Origin: Tretioscincus oriximinensis
Lineage: Eukaryota > Chordata > Lepidosauria > Squamata > Gymnophthalmidae
Assembly: GCA_022410635.1 (NCBI GenBank)
Contig: JAJVDF010000044.1
Coordinates: forward strand, 2,996,444-3,060,443
Direction: 5' to 3'
DNA: 64,000 nucleotides
The translations under genes were made by a program, and so were the position numbers. The notes under the pieces were generated by a model that ran no database searches, had not been told where the DNA came from, and worked only from the letters and a program-made list of their open reading frames with translations. Numbering within the stretch: position 1 is the stretch's first letter; the number at the start of each line of letters is the position of its first letter. Shown here one piece after another: positions 1 through 11,335 of this stretch.

Positions 1-757
1 TTAAGGAAACAACCTTTCTTTCTGACAAAAGACTTTATAGGTCTGGAGGAACCACTGTAGTTCTTGAAAGAGGCATGACCTAAAGCTTTTTATGATTCAT
101 CATTTAACAACAATAATAATACTCCCTCTCATAAGTGCATATAATAATATCCAAAGTAGGAAAATTAAGTATTTCCAGCAAATGAACTGGAAGTAAAACT
201 TGCTCTGCATAAACCTAGAGAAAACAGTTTCCTAGCATCAACATTTCTCAATATTTTTCCTTAGAAATAAACCAAGGAAATACGTTAAGAAAGTAAGAGA
301 ACATACTATCATAATAATTTTGGATAAAAACCCCTAGGTTGCAAAGAAAATCTAATGTATAAAATAACAAAAATGTGACATTTAAATAACAGCAATTACT
401 TTGTCATTTCTAGCATTTTCTTCTAGTAAGCACCTAAATGTTATGGTCATTTCCTGCCAGCATTAAAGAACTATGCGGCTATTGGTGATACAAAAACTGC
501 TGAAGCAATCAATGTCTGAAAATATCATATAATGAATATGAAATGTTCATCTTGGAATTTATAGATAACCAAAAGGTATTTTGTCTCTTTGCTCTACAAA
601 CAAATTTATAATACATATTTTAATTCTGAATCCTAATTTAAATTCTTGACTAGAGTCAATAAAACTATTCAATGAAACTGGTTGCCACTTAACTTTTAGT
701 AAATTACTATCTCCTTATAAGATCGGGTGTTAACCAAATATAGAATCATTACCTTAC
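1..757 (-). other. CTNNA1: CTNNA1 intron after exon 9 (partial)
   Basis: AT-rich intronic DNA. I see no repeat or gene in it. Confidence 0.7.
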
Positions 758-910
758 CTCAATTAATTTGTTGGCATGTTCACGGAAAACTTGTGCATAT
801 TCCTTAACTTCTTTCTCATTTCCGTTCTTGGCAGCTTCAATCAAAACTAGAAGTGGTACGTTTGTTTCCAGAAAAGAATCCGAAACATGATCCATAACAG
901 CTTTACGGAG
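758..910 (-). CDS. CTNNA1: CTNNA1 exon 9
   Basis: This exon is 153 nt, residues 381-431, from LRKAVMDHVSDSFLETNVPL to FREHANKLIE. The acceptor is TTCTTAG at 911 onward and the donor GTAAGG at 757. It starts the M domain, the force-sensing bundle that masks the vinculin site. It is the last exon inside the window, and the next should begin to the left of position 1. Confidence 0.93.
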
Positions 911-2379
911 CTAAGAAAATGGATTAAAACACTTTTACTTTTTTTGTGTGTGTGTCAAACTATGTTTGTACTATATATACATTTATTAAAACAAATAATT
1001 CGCTTTGCTCATGATCTTCTACTAAAAACTCAGGCTGTGTTCTCACTAGGAGAAAAAATGGGAGAAAAAGCTGTGTGGCTTTGGACTTGGTGTACTCAGT
1101 TCTCCTATAACCCATGGATGGGGTGGGGGTTATGCTTTCATGAAATGTCATTTGCAAAGTCACATATCGCTGGAATGGAGTTCTCCCTCAAAACTGATGC
1201 AGGTGCAGTTTTTCCGAATTCGGGTCAACCATGCTCTGGCTACGGTTTGCCTGTAGTTGAAGCGTCTGTGTGAACACTGCCATGCATCACCACTGAATCT
1301 CCATTCTGTTCTAATCTCCAATGAGTCATCTGTGGTTTTTAAAGGGTTTTTTGGGGGGGTAGTGGTGGTGGTGACTGGGGTTTAGTTTTGCGCAAAACTA
1401 AATATCTAATAATTTTTTGTAATTATGGATTTTTGCAAAACCCAAGCACATTAAAAAAAAAGAATGGAGCGGAGTGCAGGAAGAGAACACTCCGAAACCG
1501 GTTTACCCAACTAATGCAGCCATTAATTCCAGAAGCCAATGCAAATTATGTGTGGATGATGAAACAGAGATGAAATGGAGCTGGAAACATGAAAAAAATA
1601 TGGAGGGAATTGAATTCACATTGTAATTCTCAAAACTGCTTCTTTTACCCCTGTGAGAACACAACCTTAGTTTTTTATTCCAGAAACTGCTGGTACGATT
1701 TCCATTATTCTTTATCACTAGTTATGCCAATTGAGATTCTGGGACCACTTCAGAAACAACAACTATAGGCAATATTATCCTGATTGATGCTTTGTATGTT
1801 ACTGTAAATGAAATTGCTTGTTTTCTACCTACTCCACAATAACTGATTTTGAAAGAGGTCATGTTTTGCTGTCATATCACATATTGTCATTTAATGACTC
1901 TCAACCTAAAGTCAAATATAAAAGCTAGAAGGGTCTAACTAACATGTCTGTAAAAAATTTAAGATATATCGCATCCATTAAAGGTACAACACTCAATCAC
2001 TTTACAGATGATTTGTCCTTGTCACAATCTGATATTTTTTGGCACAATTCTAGGATTTGTTTAAAATGATTATGTGGGCTACAGTTGCCAATAGCTTGTG
2101 TTTTGCAAGCCAAAATTATCCTTATAGACAGTTGCTTTGTCAAGATGGTCTTTGTTGTTGAATACTTGAACAGTTTCTCATACACTTCAAAGTTGAGCAA
2201 AACTTCAAGATAACTGTACTTCAGAAAACAGCCATTTCTATCTCTAACTGTGATGATAGTTCTGAGCTTTTCCTTATAATGAAAAGACTTAAAGAACTTT
2301 TTAGAATTGGACTATCATGATAAATGAACTGTTACATAAAATAGCACTATGAGCATTTTCGACGCTTTTAATACTATAC
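911..2379 (-). other. CTNNA1: CTNNA1 intron between exons 8 and 9
   Basis: AT-rich intron with a G-rich patch near 1345-1380. The reading frames here, including one of 128 codons at 887-1273 that overlaps exon 9 antisense, show no protein-like features. Confidence 0.7.
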
Positions 2380-2460
2380 CTGTCTCCTCAAATCCCTTGT
2401 CTTTTTTGTCATTTTGTCTATTGCAGAATTAAGAGCATCACTTCTTTCCTTACGACCAGC
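2380..2460 (-). CDS. CTNNA1: CTNNA1 exon 8
   Basis: This small 81-nt exon encodes residues 354-380 (AGRKERSDALNSAIDKMTKK then TRDLRRQ). It is flanked by a TTTTTAG acceptor and a GTATAG donor. Its size, phase (0-0) and sequence match the alpha-catenin family at the vinculin-binding helix. It is the first exon downstream of the LRRTM2-containing intron. Confidence 0.93.
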
Positions 2461-2539
2461 CTAAAAATGAAGAAGAAAGAAAAGACTATTAGATCCTGTC
2501 TACCAAACTTACTCTGATCTAAAACTCCGATCACATTTG

Positions 2540-2890
2540 CACTCTTTCACTGGCTTCAATGGTCAAGAGATGCATTATACAAATGCAGATTCACCCTGTT
2601 GGAGGTGCAAGGGATTGTGGCACATGAAATCGACCTTTCTGTGGTGACCCTAGATTTCAGAATAGTCTTCTAGCTAAGGACTGTCAGACGCCCACAGCAT
2701 ATGGTTTCAATGCATGGCTAAAAATATACCTCTTCAAACAGATCTTTCATAAACTGAATTCCAATGGTCCGTTTGGGTGATCAAGGCTGTATTTTTAATA
2801 CATTTTAATTATTTATTACAATTCTGTTGCAACCCTCTCTGAAACTATAATGGAAAGGGTGGGATATAAATATCAAAATTAAATTAATAA
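2540..2890 (+). mobile_element. L2-type LINE 3' end
   Basis: The region resembles the 3' terminus of L2-type LINEs. It has a decayed C-terminal stretch (near 2715-2755) and ends in the motif GGGTGGGATATAAATATCAA followed by an A/T-rich tail. Confidence 0.55.
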
Positions 2891-3244
2891 AATTCTAGTT
2901 CGCAATTCAACTATTAAGCATACTGTAGCAACTCCTACTAGATTCTTAAGCATGGAATGTGCATTGCCCGTGCCCCCCAAAGGCTGCACTTTGTTATATT
3001 ATGCAAGTAAGACCACAGAAAGCCATAGATAAAAAATAAGGTATTTATCAATTGTGGATACTCTGCATATGTTGTTGAAATGAAAACTTCTCTTGTATCT
3101 CTTCTTTGGAGAGGTTCACCAAGGATAATGGAGAAAACAGCAGTATCTGCTCAACTAAGAGACCTCTCTCTTCCAATGCTGTAATGCCTACATATTCATA
3201 CGATGTGAACACACAAAAATAAGCCAACTCTCAAAAAACCTGGT

Positions 3245-3360
3245 AGTCAATTTCAGAGAAGTAGCCATGTTAGTCCAGTAGAAAGTCCAGGAAAGGGGCT
3301 AGTAGCATCTACATTTCTCCTGTTAGTCTCTAAGTGTTACTAGCCCCTTTGCTGGACTCT
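3245..3360. repeat. Fold-back interspersed repeat, short copy
   Basis: It opens with the AGTAGCCATGTTAGTC block shared with 18.48 kb. The 23-base arms at 3284-3306 and 3336-3358 are near-perfect reverse complements, each carrying a GGGGCTAGTA-type core. The same family recurs at 18.5, 25.5, 37.4, 48.0, 58.6 and 60.9 kb. Confidence 0.7.
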
Positions 3361-4824
3361 CAAAAACCTTCTCAGGGTAAATGCACCATAAGTTGACAAT
3401 CCTGCTTTTACCATAGAAATAAATATCCAATGCTTCCACCCCTTTATTGTTTAATTAATTCAGAAGCAAGTCCCAAACAGGTCCTACACTTTGTTTTATA
3501 TAATATATTTATTCTATTTTTCTTTTCAGAACAGAAGCTCTACAGGTCTGGTCCATCTAGCCTACCAGCATAGCCAAGGAGTTACTTTTGGGTATTTTCA
3601 AGATGAAGACGAAGGCAAAACCTTAACCTGACTCCTTACAAAAGGACCTTGAGAAACATCCTGTTTGTCTTCAACCTAGAGGCAGTTTCTACGATATTGA
3701 TATACCTGTCCTTCATAAAGTTCCCTAGTCCGTTCTTAAACTCGTTCTTTGTGTTCTGCAAGTTAGATGTGTAATAAATGATATAAAGGTACATAAACTC
3801 AACTCAAATACTGATGTAATAATGTGAACAAAGAACCTGAAAGAGCTAAAGCAACAAAGGCAGCATTGACAGTGGTATCACACCAACAATAATCAAGATG
3901 AAGTGAAGATGTTAGAGCTGATACTACCTCACGGCTTTATTTCAAGTTGCAAGCAAGAAGTGACATTATAGTATAATAATAAACTTGATTATTTTGTTAG
4001 AGAAGAAGAGAAGCTGCAGTGAAGGACGTTTGAGGACACATGTGTATATGAAAAGGACATGGCATGTTGTAGATAGAACACTCAATTCTCTTCCCCACAG
4101 AATGTGGTGTTGCATCAAAAGGACTAAGGATAAAACAAGGAGAAAAATACATACGTTATGCTTGCCCCAAACTAAATGATAGTTGGAAAAAGGCAACATA
4201 TTATAGGAGAAATCTGCAATATCTCGGAAGGGCCAGAAAGGTTGGGAATGATCAAAAGATGGTAAATGTACTGATGATTACTGGGAAGAGATATAGGTCA
4301 TACATTCATCAATATATAGGTCAGTTACGAAGACCACTGTGCAATTTAAATACATGAATTTCACAGAAGCAGTACTGTGGAATTACCATACTGTAATAGT
4401 GGAAGATGTAATTTTGTTAAGTCTTAGCATGTCCTTTAAGGCAGGGTTAAGGAATAAACTTATGTGCGCGTGTGTTATGGTGGGCATATGACTTGTTTAT
4501 ATTATGCATTAGATCACAGCATGCTCAACTAGGCCTATGGACACCTGCAGAACACTATTCTAAGCAGAGATCTGGGTGCCACTAAAGGAACCTAGTTTTA
4601 ATGCTGTTCCTGGAAACTTTATTTATGAACCTCTTCATTATGCCCCCTGTACTTAGGTTGCAAGTGACACTTGAGAACAGTCTTAAAACCAGGTTTCCTT
4701 TCACAGTCCAGGTTTGCTGATGGAAATGGCTGTTCCAGGCAGGTTTCCATGTCCTAATGTTGTACGTCCCTCTTTTCCAAACACTTCAAGCGGCATAACG
4801 CTATCATTAGCACTTGTTTACTAG

Positions 4825-4930
4825 CATTAATTTATTTCTATACTGCCTTTTCAGGTTATGCTGAAGGCAGTTTACAAGCAATTAACAAAAGACAGGAAAA
4901 TGATTGAACAAAATATAAAGTAAGAAACAA
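4825..4930 (-). mobile_element. L2-type LINE or SINE 3' tail
   Basis: Reverse strand shows the common squamate tail pattern, with CTTCAGCATAACCTGAAAAG then GGCAGTATAGAAATAAATTA. Only the 3' end is recognisable. Confidence 0.45.
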
Positions 4931-5499
4931 TAATCACGTAAAATAATGTAATATAAAATTCATTCAAATGGAACCGTTTCTCAAATACATGCAGAACGAG
5001 CACAGCTGTCCTCCCTAGGAGAGTGTGTGACTGTTTTCAGGCCTAAGAGGAGGCCATGCAGGAGGGCAGGAACAAAAAACAAAGGGAAATACTCAGGCAG
5101 GGCAGATAAACAGCCTCCAATTGGATCCATTGAACAGTAGAGGTTTGGCAGACATCAGTGTAGCAAAAATGAGACNGAGCCATGGAGATAAAGGTGGAAT
5201 ATTCAAAGCAGTGCGAAGAGGAGGATACCAAATCAGCATGGAATCCTGCATTTGCACATTATTTAGACTAGGAGGTAGGCAAAAACCTTTGTGCCAATGG
5301 CCATTTTGGTATTTGCAACAAGACTTGAGGGCTATAGCTCCACAACCTTTCCTTGCTCAGGCCCCACCCCTTTTATGTCCCCGCACCCTGCCAAGCGGAG
5401 GAGTGCATGGCAGAATGGCAGAGGCCTCTTGGCGGCAGCAGCAGAGAAGCGCATGGAGAAGTGATAATGGTGCATAGGCCATGAATCTCTTGGGAGTAT

Positions 5500-6115
5500 T
5501 GTAACTATTAGGCTGCACAGCCTTCTTCCTTTGGTTTTCTTTCCCTAAATAATTTCCCTGCTTTACCCAAAATGTCCTTTTGGCTAAGCTGTTGCAAATA
5601 TTCTCAAAACTTCTGTATTAGGTTTGTTTATTCCTTTCTGTCCTTATTCCTGCCAGACCAGTTTACCCACAGCAACTTAGCTAATCCTTGGCAAACTCCT
5701 TTGTTTCCATGATTACTCATCCTTGTACCCCATGGCATGCCAAGATGGAGATAGACCACATGGCTTTTCCAACAGCACGTGGCTTTTCTAAAAGAAGATT
5801 ATTCTTCTCTTCCCCTCTGAGAAAGGAAGTGGCCACAGAAGAGCAGCTTGGGAGAATTCTAGACCACCTGACCTGCTTAGATGCACTCCCCTCCAATCAT
5901 TGTCTTAGCCTCTAACCTGTTATAATATTTCCACCACACCTCCTCTTGCTGAAACACAAAACCAGTTGGAGGGAATAAAGACTCTCTCTTTTGTTCGTAG
6001 TACATGTCTCTTCATTCCTTTCCCTTTTCTATCTGCCAGGACTAGGTACATGGCTTCGGTCTCCAAGATTCATGCTGGTGAAAGCTTGCGGAATCTATCG
6101 CAACAATGCCAGCAT
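5500..6115 (+). mobile_element. Possible LTR-like sequence
   Basis: Pyrimidine-rich DNA leads to GGAATAAAGACTCTCTC near 5973-5989 and a CT-rich stretch after it, resembling the R-U5 part of a retroviral-type LTR. No paired LTR, primer-binding site or coding remnant is visible, and the ends are not defined. Tentative. Confidence 0.2.
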
Positions 6116-6449
6116 AACTAGCTGTATATATTTTACACCATCGAAGCAGTACACAGATAATTATTAGTCTGCTGCCTCAGGTCTGTTCCTGGAGCCCCAA
6201 AATGTCCCGTGAGCTGGAAAATGCGTAGTGTCATTATTGTGTGTCAAGATTCTGCTCAAAGGAGGGGGGGGTGCTGGGGGGGGGAGAACGCTGGATTACA
6301 TGGGCTGTGGGCTCCTCTACTGTAGGCTCTTCTTTTGTCCTTATGTTACTGTAGATCTCACAAAATACCTTACAAAGAAAGTTTAAAAAAATGATCAATT
6401 CCATTATGTCTTCCTCATAATTAAATTAAGTTAACGGAAGACTGGGTTA

Positions 6450-6595
6450 TCAATGGCTATTAGGATGGAAAAACAGGAGTATTCCTGAAATACCCTTTGC
6501 AGGGAGTCAAGAACAGGTGAGGGTTTATCCTTCTTTTGCTTGATACTGTCCCAATGTTCTGGAACCATTCATCAAAGCTCCTCTTATGCTCCAAA
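6450..6595 (+). mobile_element. CR1 3' tail fragment
   Basis: Carries the CR1 3' UTR phrase TTTGCAGGGAGTCAAGAACA and the CTCCTCTTATG terminal block, found in many copies in this window. It is 5' truncated and diverged. Confidence 0.65.
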
Positions 6596-8221
6596 ACCTC
6601 TGGGCAAACTGACTACCTCTCCTAAGAGCCTGTTACTAGTAGTTTTAAACTACCATGCAATTTGAAAACCATCAGTGAAACAGTTTGCCTTCCAAAATAT
6701 AGCTGACATACACAAACCCTCCTGGTAGCCTTTCTTTCATAAGCACAGAGACCACCTTTCTTCTTCATGGATTTGCCTACACTTCCCAGGAAACCTTGTC
6801 ATAAATCCTAGCTTGTGTGGGGCTGATCTGTAACCCTTTTGTCATTGATTGCGGCTCCCTTTGTAGCCAGGCAAATGAATTCAAGAGACAAAATCTCTTT
6901 TAAACTCGCCTGAGGTTGAGCCTGCAAATAGGTTTTTTTTCAGTCCATTATTGCTTCTTCCAGTGAAAATTTGGAAAAAGCAGCTGACTGATCTCCATCT
7001 CTTGCTGAACAGCAGGGCTGAAAGTCTTTGCGGGTCTCAAAAACTCTTGCAGGCAGTGTCCACATGGCACCACAATGGTGCTAAGACAGGACATTGTGTT
7101 GCAAAAGCTGCATACAATTTCTAGTAAGAAAAAGTATAATGATACCGTTTGCTGCTGCTACCACTGCTGGATCCCAGCAACTATAAGGATCCTCAACAAA
7201 AAACACTTATGGATACAGCCTCTGTGTCCCTTATGCCTTCCAATATTTTTTTTTAAATATCATTATGCAATTTAAATAGCCTGTGGTAGAAACCAAGAGG
7301 GATTCTATTTTGAAGAGGAAAAGAAGCTGGCACTGAAAAAATATTCTCTTCACAATATGTCAATGGTACAAAAGGAAAAAGAATGAAAACACTGTGGCAG
7401 AAATACTCGGGGAGACAACTATTTCAAGCAGATTCCAACATTTATATTTGGCATGCTGAATGTAATGCTGCCCTCTGGTGATCATGAAAAATAGCCAACT
7501 TTCATTAAACTGAGCACAGATTAAATTACAGAAATTAAAAAAATGTCAGAATATGCTCAAAGCACACAGGCAGAACTAGGCAATTTTCATCAGCATACTC
7601 ATTCTTTATAGCTGTTTCAGATGCATAAGGAAACCGAATTAACAATTCGGAACTTCACCATCAGCCGTACAGGAAATGCAATACAGAGAAGGAAGTGATT
7701 CCCACAATCTATTACTGCTGTGAATGATAAAGATGTGATTTTTAATCTACTTTTAAGTTACAACTGTCCCCAGAAAATCAACATATTTTCACAGCACAGT
7801 AAAACTGACCCAATTTAGTTAATTCAGTTCACTTAAAAATATATTATGCAATTCTAGAATATAATGTTCAAAACTGCCTTTTAGCCTGTACTACATTACC
7901 CACATTGGAATATGAAATAGTCTTCCCTCAGATATACTTTCACTATGTAAAGGGAAGCAAAGTTTTATTCTCTAATACAAAAATACATAAAACAGACAAA
8001 AAAAGAAACTTTTCTTTATCTGGTTACCTTTGTTAAATATTTTACTTTGATGTTTTATTATTGGAATAAAACTCAGATGATATTGGTACAGAATTATTGG
8101 AGCCTCAGTGACAGCTTTTAAAAAGCTTAAATGACCAAGCAATTAGTGGAATATCATACATTTTAACTGACTCTTCCTTATCCAGAAGTATTGAGTAATA
8201 CCAATAAGCTCTATTTTTAAA

Positions 8222-8371
8222 GGCTAAGGCTATATCCAGCTTTATTTAATTATTCTACTATATTTGGAAATTCTGGAATGAAGCATGGATATTTTAGAAT
8301 ATCTATGCTTTATTCTGGAGTATCCAAATACAGTAGAATAACTGTGCAACATCTGGATGCTGCTTTAGTCT
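8222..8371. repeat. 150-bp imperfect palindrome (MITE-like)
   Basis: The two halves, centred near 8297, are reverse complements. The inner 44 bases match at most positions (TTATTCTACTATATTTGG on the left, mirrored at the right), and the outer parts match less well. There is almost no loop. Flanking target duplications are not clear. It lies about 0.5 kb upstream of the LRRTM2 promoter elements. Confidence 0.7.
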
Positions 8372-8850
8372 CTGCTACAGTATGGCAATGCAGAGTATTT
8401 TGAAGTGCTTATCACATGCAACTTTGCTCCTACCCTGACACCCGATACTCTTTTTTAGGGCAAGAAATGCCAACAGAACCAACTATACAATAGTCCCTTT
8501 CAAGCACTGTTATCTGTCGTTTCAGTGAGTTTTACTTTTAACCGTTTCTTTACATTGGCGTTATTGCTCTGAAACGTCTGGTTANTGGGTAGGCTAGATG
8601 CATAAATAAATTAGCTACAAAACTTAGTTTTAGAACCAAGTTTTCATGCCTCCCTTTATGTAGCTCAAGGCTGCCAACGACAGGTAACCTTCAAGAGACT
8701 CCTGGGAAAGTCATTCCTATTTCCTGCACACCAAATGAAGATTTCCCCAAATTAGCTGTTCCTCTTAGTGGTAGCCTAATCTCACAATTCACAGTATGCA
8801 GCACAGTGCCTTAAACTGCAAAGCTTCTGGAAAACCCAAACAAAAAGGAA

Positions 8851-8877
8851 CGTCACGGAATGACGTCAGCCTATATA
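8851..8877 (+). promoter_or_regulatory. LRRTM2: LRRTM2 core promoter: CRE half-site, full CRE, TATA box
   Basis: A perfect palindromic cAMP-response element TGACGTCA lies at 8861-8868. A CGTCA half-site sits just upstream at 8851-8855, and a TATA-like TATATA at 8872-8877. A start site near 8900 is expected from TATA spacing and would place about 420 bases of leader before the ATG at 9318. A CRE this close to TATA is the arrangement typical of CREB-responsive genes. The start site itself is inferred. Confidence 0.65.
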
Positions 8878-8899
8878 CAGTTGTGTGGTCGCAGCGCCT

Positions 8900-9321
8900 A
8901 AGCAAATGCATTCCTGTACCGGATCTCGGAAAGCTTTTCAGCAAATGCATTCAAGCGACTGCAGAAGCTTCTCTCAGCAATAAGCCATCCTTCTGCCATC
9001 AACAAGTTAAGAGAGAGAGAGAAAGAGAGAGAGAGAAAAGAGCAATAGCGGTGGAAAGAATTTTCAATTAACAGTATCAAAAGGAAGAACTCAAAGTCAG
9101 CATTCATTCAGGAATTAACGGACCTGTCACTGGAAATCGAGATGAATTCAAATGGAGTATATGAGAAGAGAGACTGTCAAGTTATTTTTACTCTAATATT
9201 AGAGGACAGTAGAAGAGAGTAAATTATTCAAAGGTTGTCAATGTTTGAGCTTTTTACAGACTCACAGCGTTGAGTCTAAAACTGCGACTGAATGCAACCT
9301 CCAACGTACTCAAAAGAATGG
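8900..9321 (+). other. LRRTM2: LRRTM2 exon 1, mostly 5' UTR with upstream ORFs
   Basis: The exon ends at 9321 with donor GTAAGT. The leader contains a purine (GA)n tract (9010-9039), a 13-base exact repeat AGCAAATGCATTC (8901-8913 and 8940-8952), and four upstream ATGs. These open short ORFs at 8906-8983 (25 aa), 9142-9222 (26 aa), 9241-9273 (10 aa), and 9292-9321 continuing after splicing to 9608 (17 aa). The last is in a different frame and overlaps the true start codon. The 5' boundary is inferred from the TATA position. Confidence 0.6.
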
Positions 9322-11131
9322 GTAAGTTTATACACTGTTCTATGATGGATAATTTGCTGTTAATCTTGCTTTTAAAATGCATATTTAGACAAGGGGGTCC
9401 TAAAAGCAGTTTTCTATTGCTTGATCAGTAATTGTGTCAATTTAAGGGTTTGGGTTGATTGTTTTCTGGAACATTTTAATGCATGCCATCATCTAGAGCA
9501 ATTGTTATTGTTGTTGTATGTTGTTATAAACATAAATCTGATTAAAATATCCTATTTTGTTGTTTCCTGAATTATATTCTGCAGGCTTACATTTCAAGTG
9601 GCCATTAGGGGCTCCTATGCTGGCAGCAGTATATGCATTGAGTATTGTTTTAAAAATGCTGCCTGCCTTGGGCTCAGCTTGTCCGCCAAAATGCCGTTGT
9701 GAGAAGCTGCTCTTTTACTGTGACTCTCAGGGGTTTCACTCAGTGCCAAACACCACTGACAAGGGCTGTCTAGGTTTGTCATTGAGGCACAATTTTATTA
9801 TGGAACTTGAAGGGGATCAGTTTGCAAGCTTCAGTCAACTTACATGGCTCCATTTAGACCATAATCAAATTGATACAATAAGAGAAGATGCTTTCCAAGG
9901 ACTGTATAAACTCAAGGAATTAGTCTTAAGTTCCAATAAAATCTCTCATTTGCCAAACACAACATTTAGCCAACTGCTTAACCTGCAACATTTGGACCTC
10001 TCTTTCAATCAGTTATCTGCTTTGCATCCCGAGCTGTACTATGGTCTTCGTAAAATGCAGACCCTGAGTTTACGTTCCAATTCCCTGAGGACTATCCCAG
10101 TCCGTCTATTCTCAGACTGTCGTAGTTTGGATTTTTTGGATTTGAGCACAAATCGTTTGCGAAGTTTGGCACGCAATGGATTTGCAGGATTAATCAAACT
10201 GAGGGAGCTTCACCTAGAGCACAACCAGCTGACAAAGATTAACTTTGCTCATTTCCTACGGCTAAGCAATCTACACATGCTCTTCTTGCAGGGGAATAAA
10301 ATTAGCAACTTGACATGCGGGATGGAATGGACCTGGGGCACTTTAGAAAAGATAGATTTGTCTGGAAATGAAATCAAAGCCATTGATATGACAGTTTTTG
10401 AAACCATGCCTAATCTTAAAGTACTTCTAATGGATAACAACAAGCTAACCACTCTGGAGTCAAAGGTTTTGTATTCACTTAAAAAACTTACGACCGTGGG
10501 CCTCTCCAGCAATCCCTGGGAATGTAGCCCCAAAATATGTGCATTAGCCACATGGCTGAGTGGTTTCCAAGGTCGCTGGGAGCACTCCATCCTTTGCCAC
10601 AGCCCAAACCACACCCAGGGAGAGGATATTCTAGATGCAGTATATGGTTTTCAGCTTTGCTGGAATTTGTCAACTGTGGTTACAACCATTGCTACAAGCT
10701 ACCGAGCTCCAACAACAGAATATACAAAAAGAATAAGTTCCTCAAATTTCCATGTGGGAGAGAAAGAAATTGCAACGACTACAGGCATACCTGTTACCAC
10801 AGAAGAGCAGTTGCCTGAGCCAAACAATGTCATCTTCACCCAGCAGGTAATTACAGGAACAATGGCTTTATTATTTTCTTTCTTTTTTATTATTTTTGTA
10901 GTGTTCATCTCCAGGAAGTGCTGTCCTCCCACATTAAGAAAAATTAGGCAGTGCTCAATGATTCAAAGCCACAGGCAACTGCGATCTCAAACACGACTAC
11001 ATATGTCAAACATGTCAGACCAAGGACCCTTTAATGAATATGAACCCACCCATGAAGGACCTTTTATCATCATTAATGGTTACGGACAGTGCAAGTGTCA
11101 GCAACTACCCTATAAAGAATGTGAAGTATAA
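9318..11131 (+). CDS. LRRTM2: LRRTM2, leucine-rich repeat transmembrane neuronal 2
   Basis: LRRTM2 is a postsynaptic adhesion protein that binds neurexins and organises excitatory synapses. The CDS joins 9318-9321 (ATGG) to 9585-11131 through a GTAAGT...TGCAG intron, giving 516 residues, the usual family length. It begins MGLHFKWPLGAP. Visible in order are: a signal peptide (about 1-33), an LRRNT cap (C34, C38, C40, C47), about ten leucine-rich repeats, an LRRCT cap starting NPWECSPKIC, a glycosylatable stalk, one membrane span (about 423-443, FSFFFIIFVVFI), then an RKCC juxtamembrane motif and a cytoplasmic tail ending in the PDZ ligand ECEV. It lies antisense within the CTNNA1 intron after exon 7, as in other vertebrates. 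An uninterrupted frame extends upstream to about 9557, but the residues before GLHF are intron; the spliced ATG gives the conserved N-terminus. Confidence 0.96.
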
Positions 11132-11335
11132 TATATACAGGTAATCAAAGAAAATCAGATAAACTTATTTTAAATTGCAGGGACTCTACACATTCGATCT
11201 TTTACAAATATGTAGAAACAAACCTAGATTTTTCTGGGCTACCTTTTTGAGCGACGCAGCAATGAAGGGTGTGTGTGTGTGTGTGTGTGTCTGTGTCTTT
11301 CATTTTTTAAATAAACCCATAACATTTTCAGTGTT
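11132..11335 (+). other. LRRTM2: LRRTM2 proximal 3' UTR with polyadenylation signal
   Basis: The stop codon at 11129-11131 is followed by an AT-rich segment with a (GT)n run (11269-11290) and an AATAAA hexamer at 11310-11315, about 180 bases past the stop. It is the first plausible polyadenylation signal. A longer 3' UTR continuing into the AT-rich, repeat-poor DNA to the right is possible and cannot be excluded. Confidence 0.5.

Noticed and set aside
887..1273. 128-codon frame overlapping CTNNA1 exon 9
   Set aside because: Antisense to an exon at its start, then intronic; no protein-like composition or homologue.
1330..1385. G-rich patch as a G-quadruplex regulatory site
   Set aside because: Short, deep in an intron, and with no supporting context.
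5121..5477. 118-codon frame in GC-richer intronic DNA
   Set aside because: Contains an n, no domain, no splice context; probably repeat-derived.
9557..9584. Upstream extension of the LRRTM2 frame (begins at a TTG)
   Set aside because: It is intron sequence ending in a pyrimidine-rich TTCTGCAG acceptor. The spliced ATG gives the conserved N-terminus.
10249..10614. 121-codon antisense frame inside LRRTM2
   Set aside because: A shadow of the conserved LRR coding strand with no recognisable domain.
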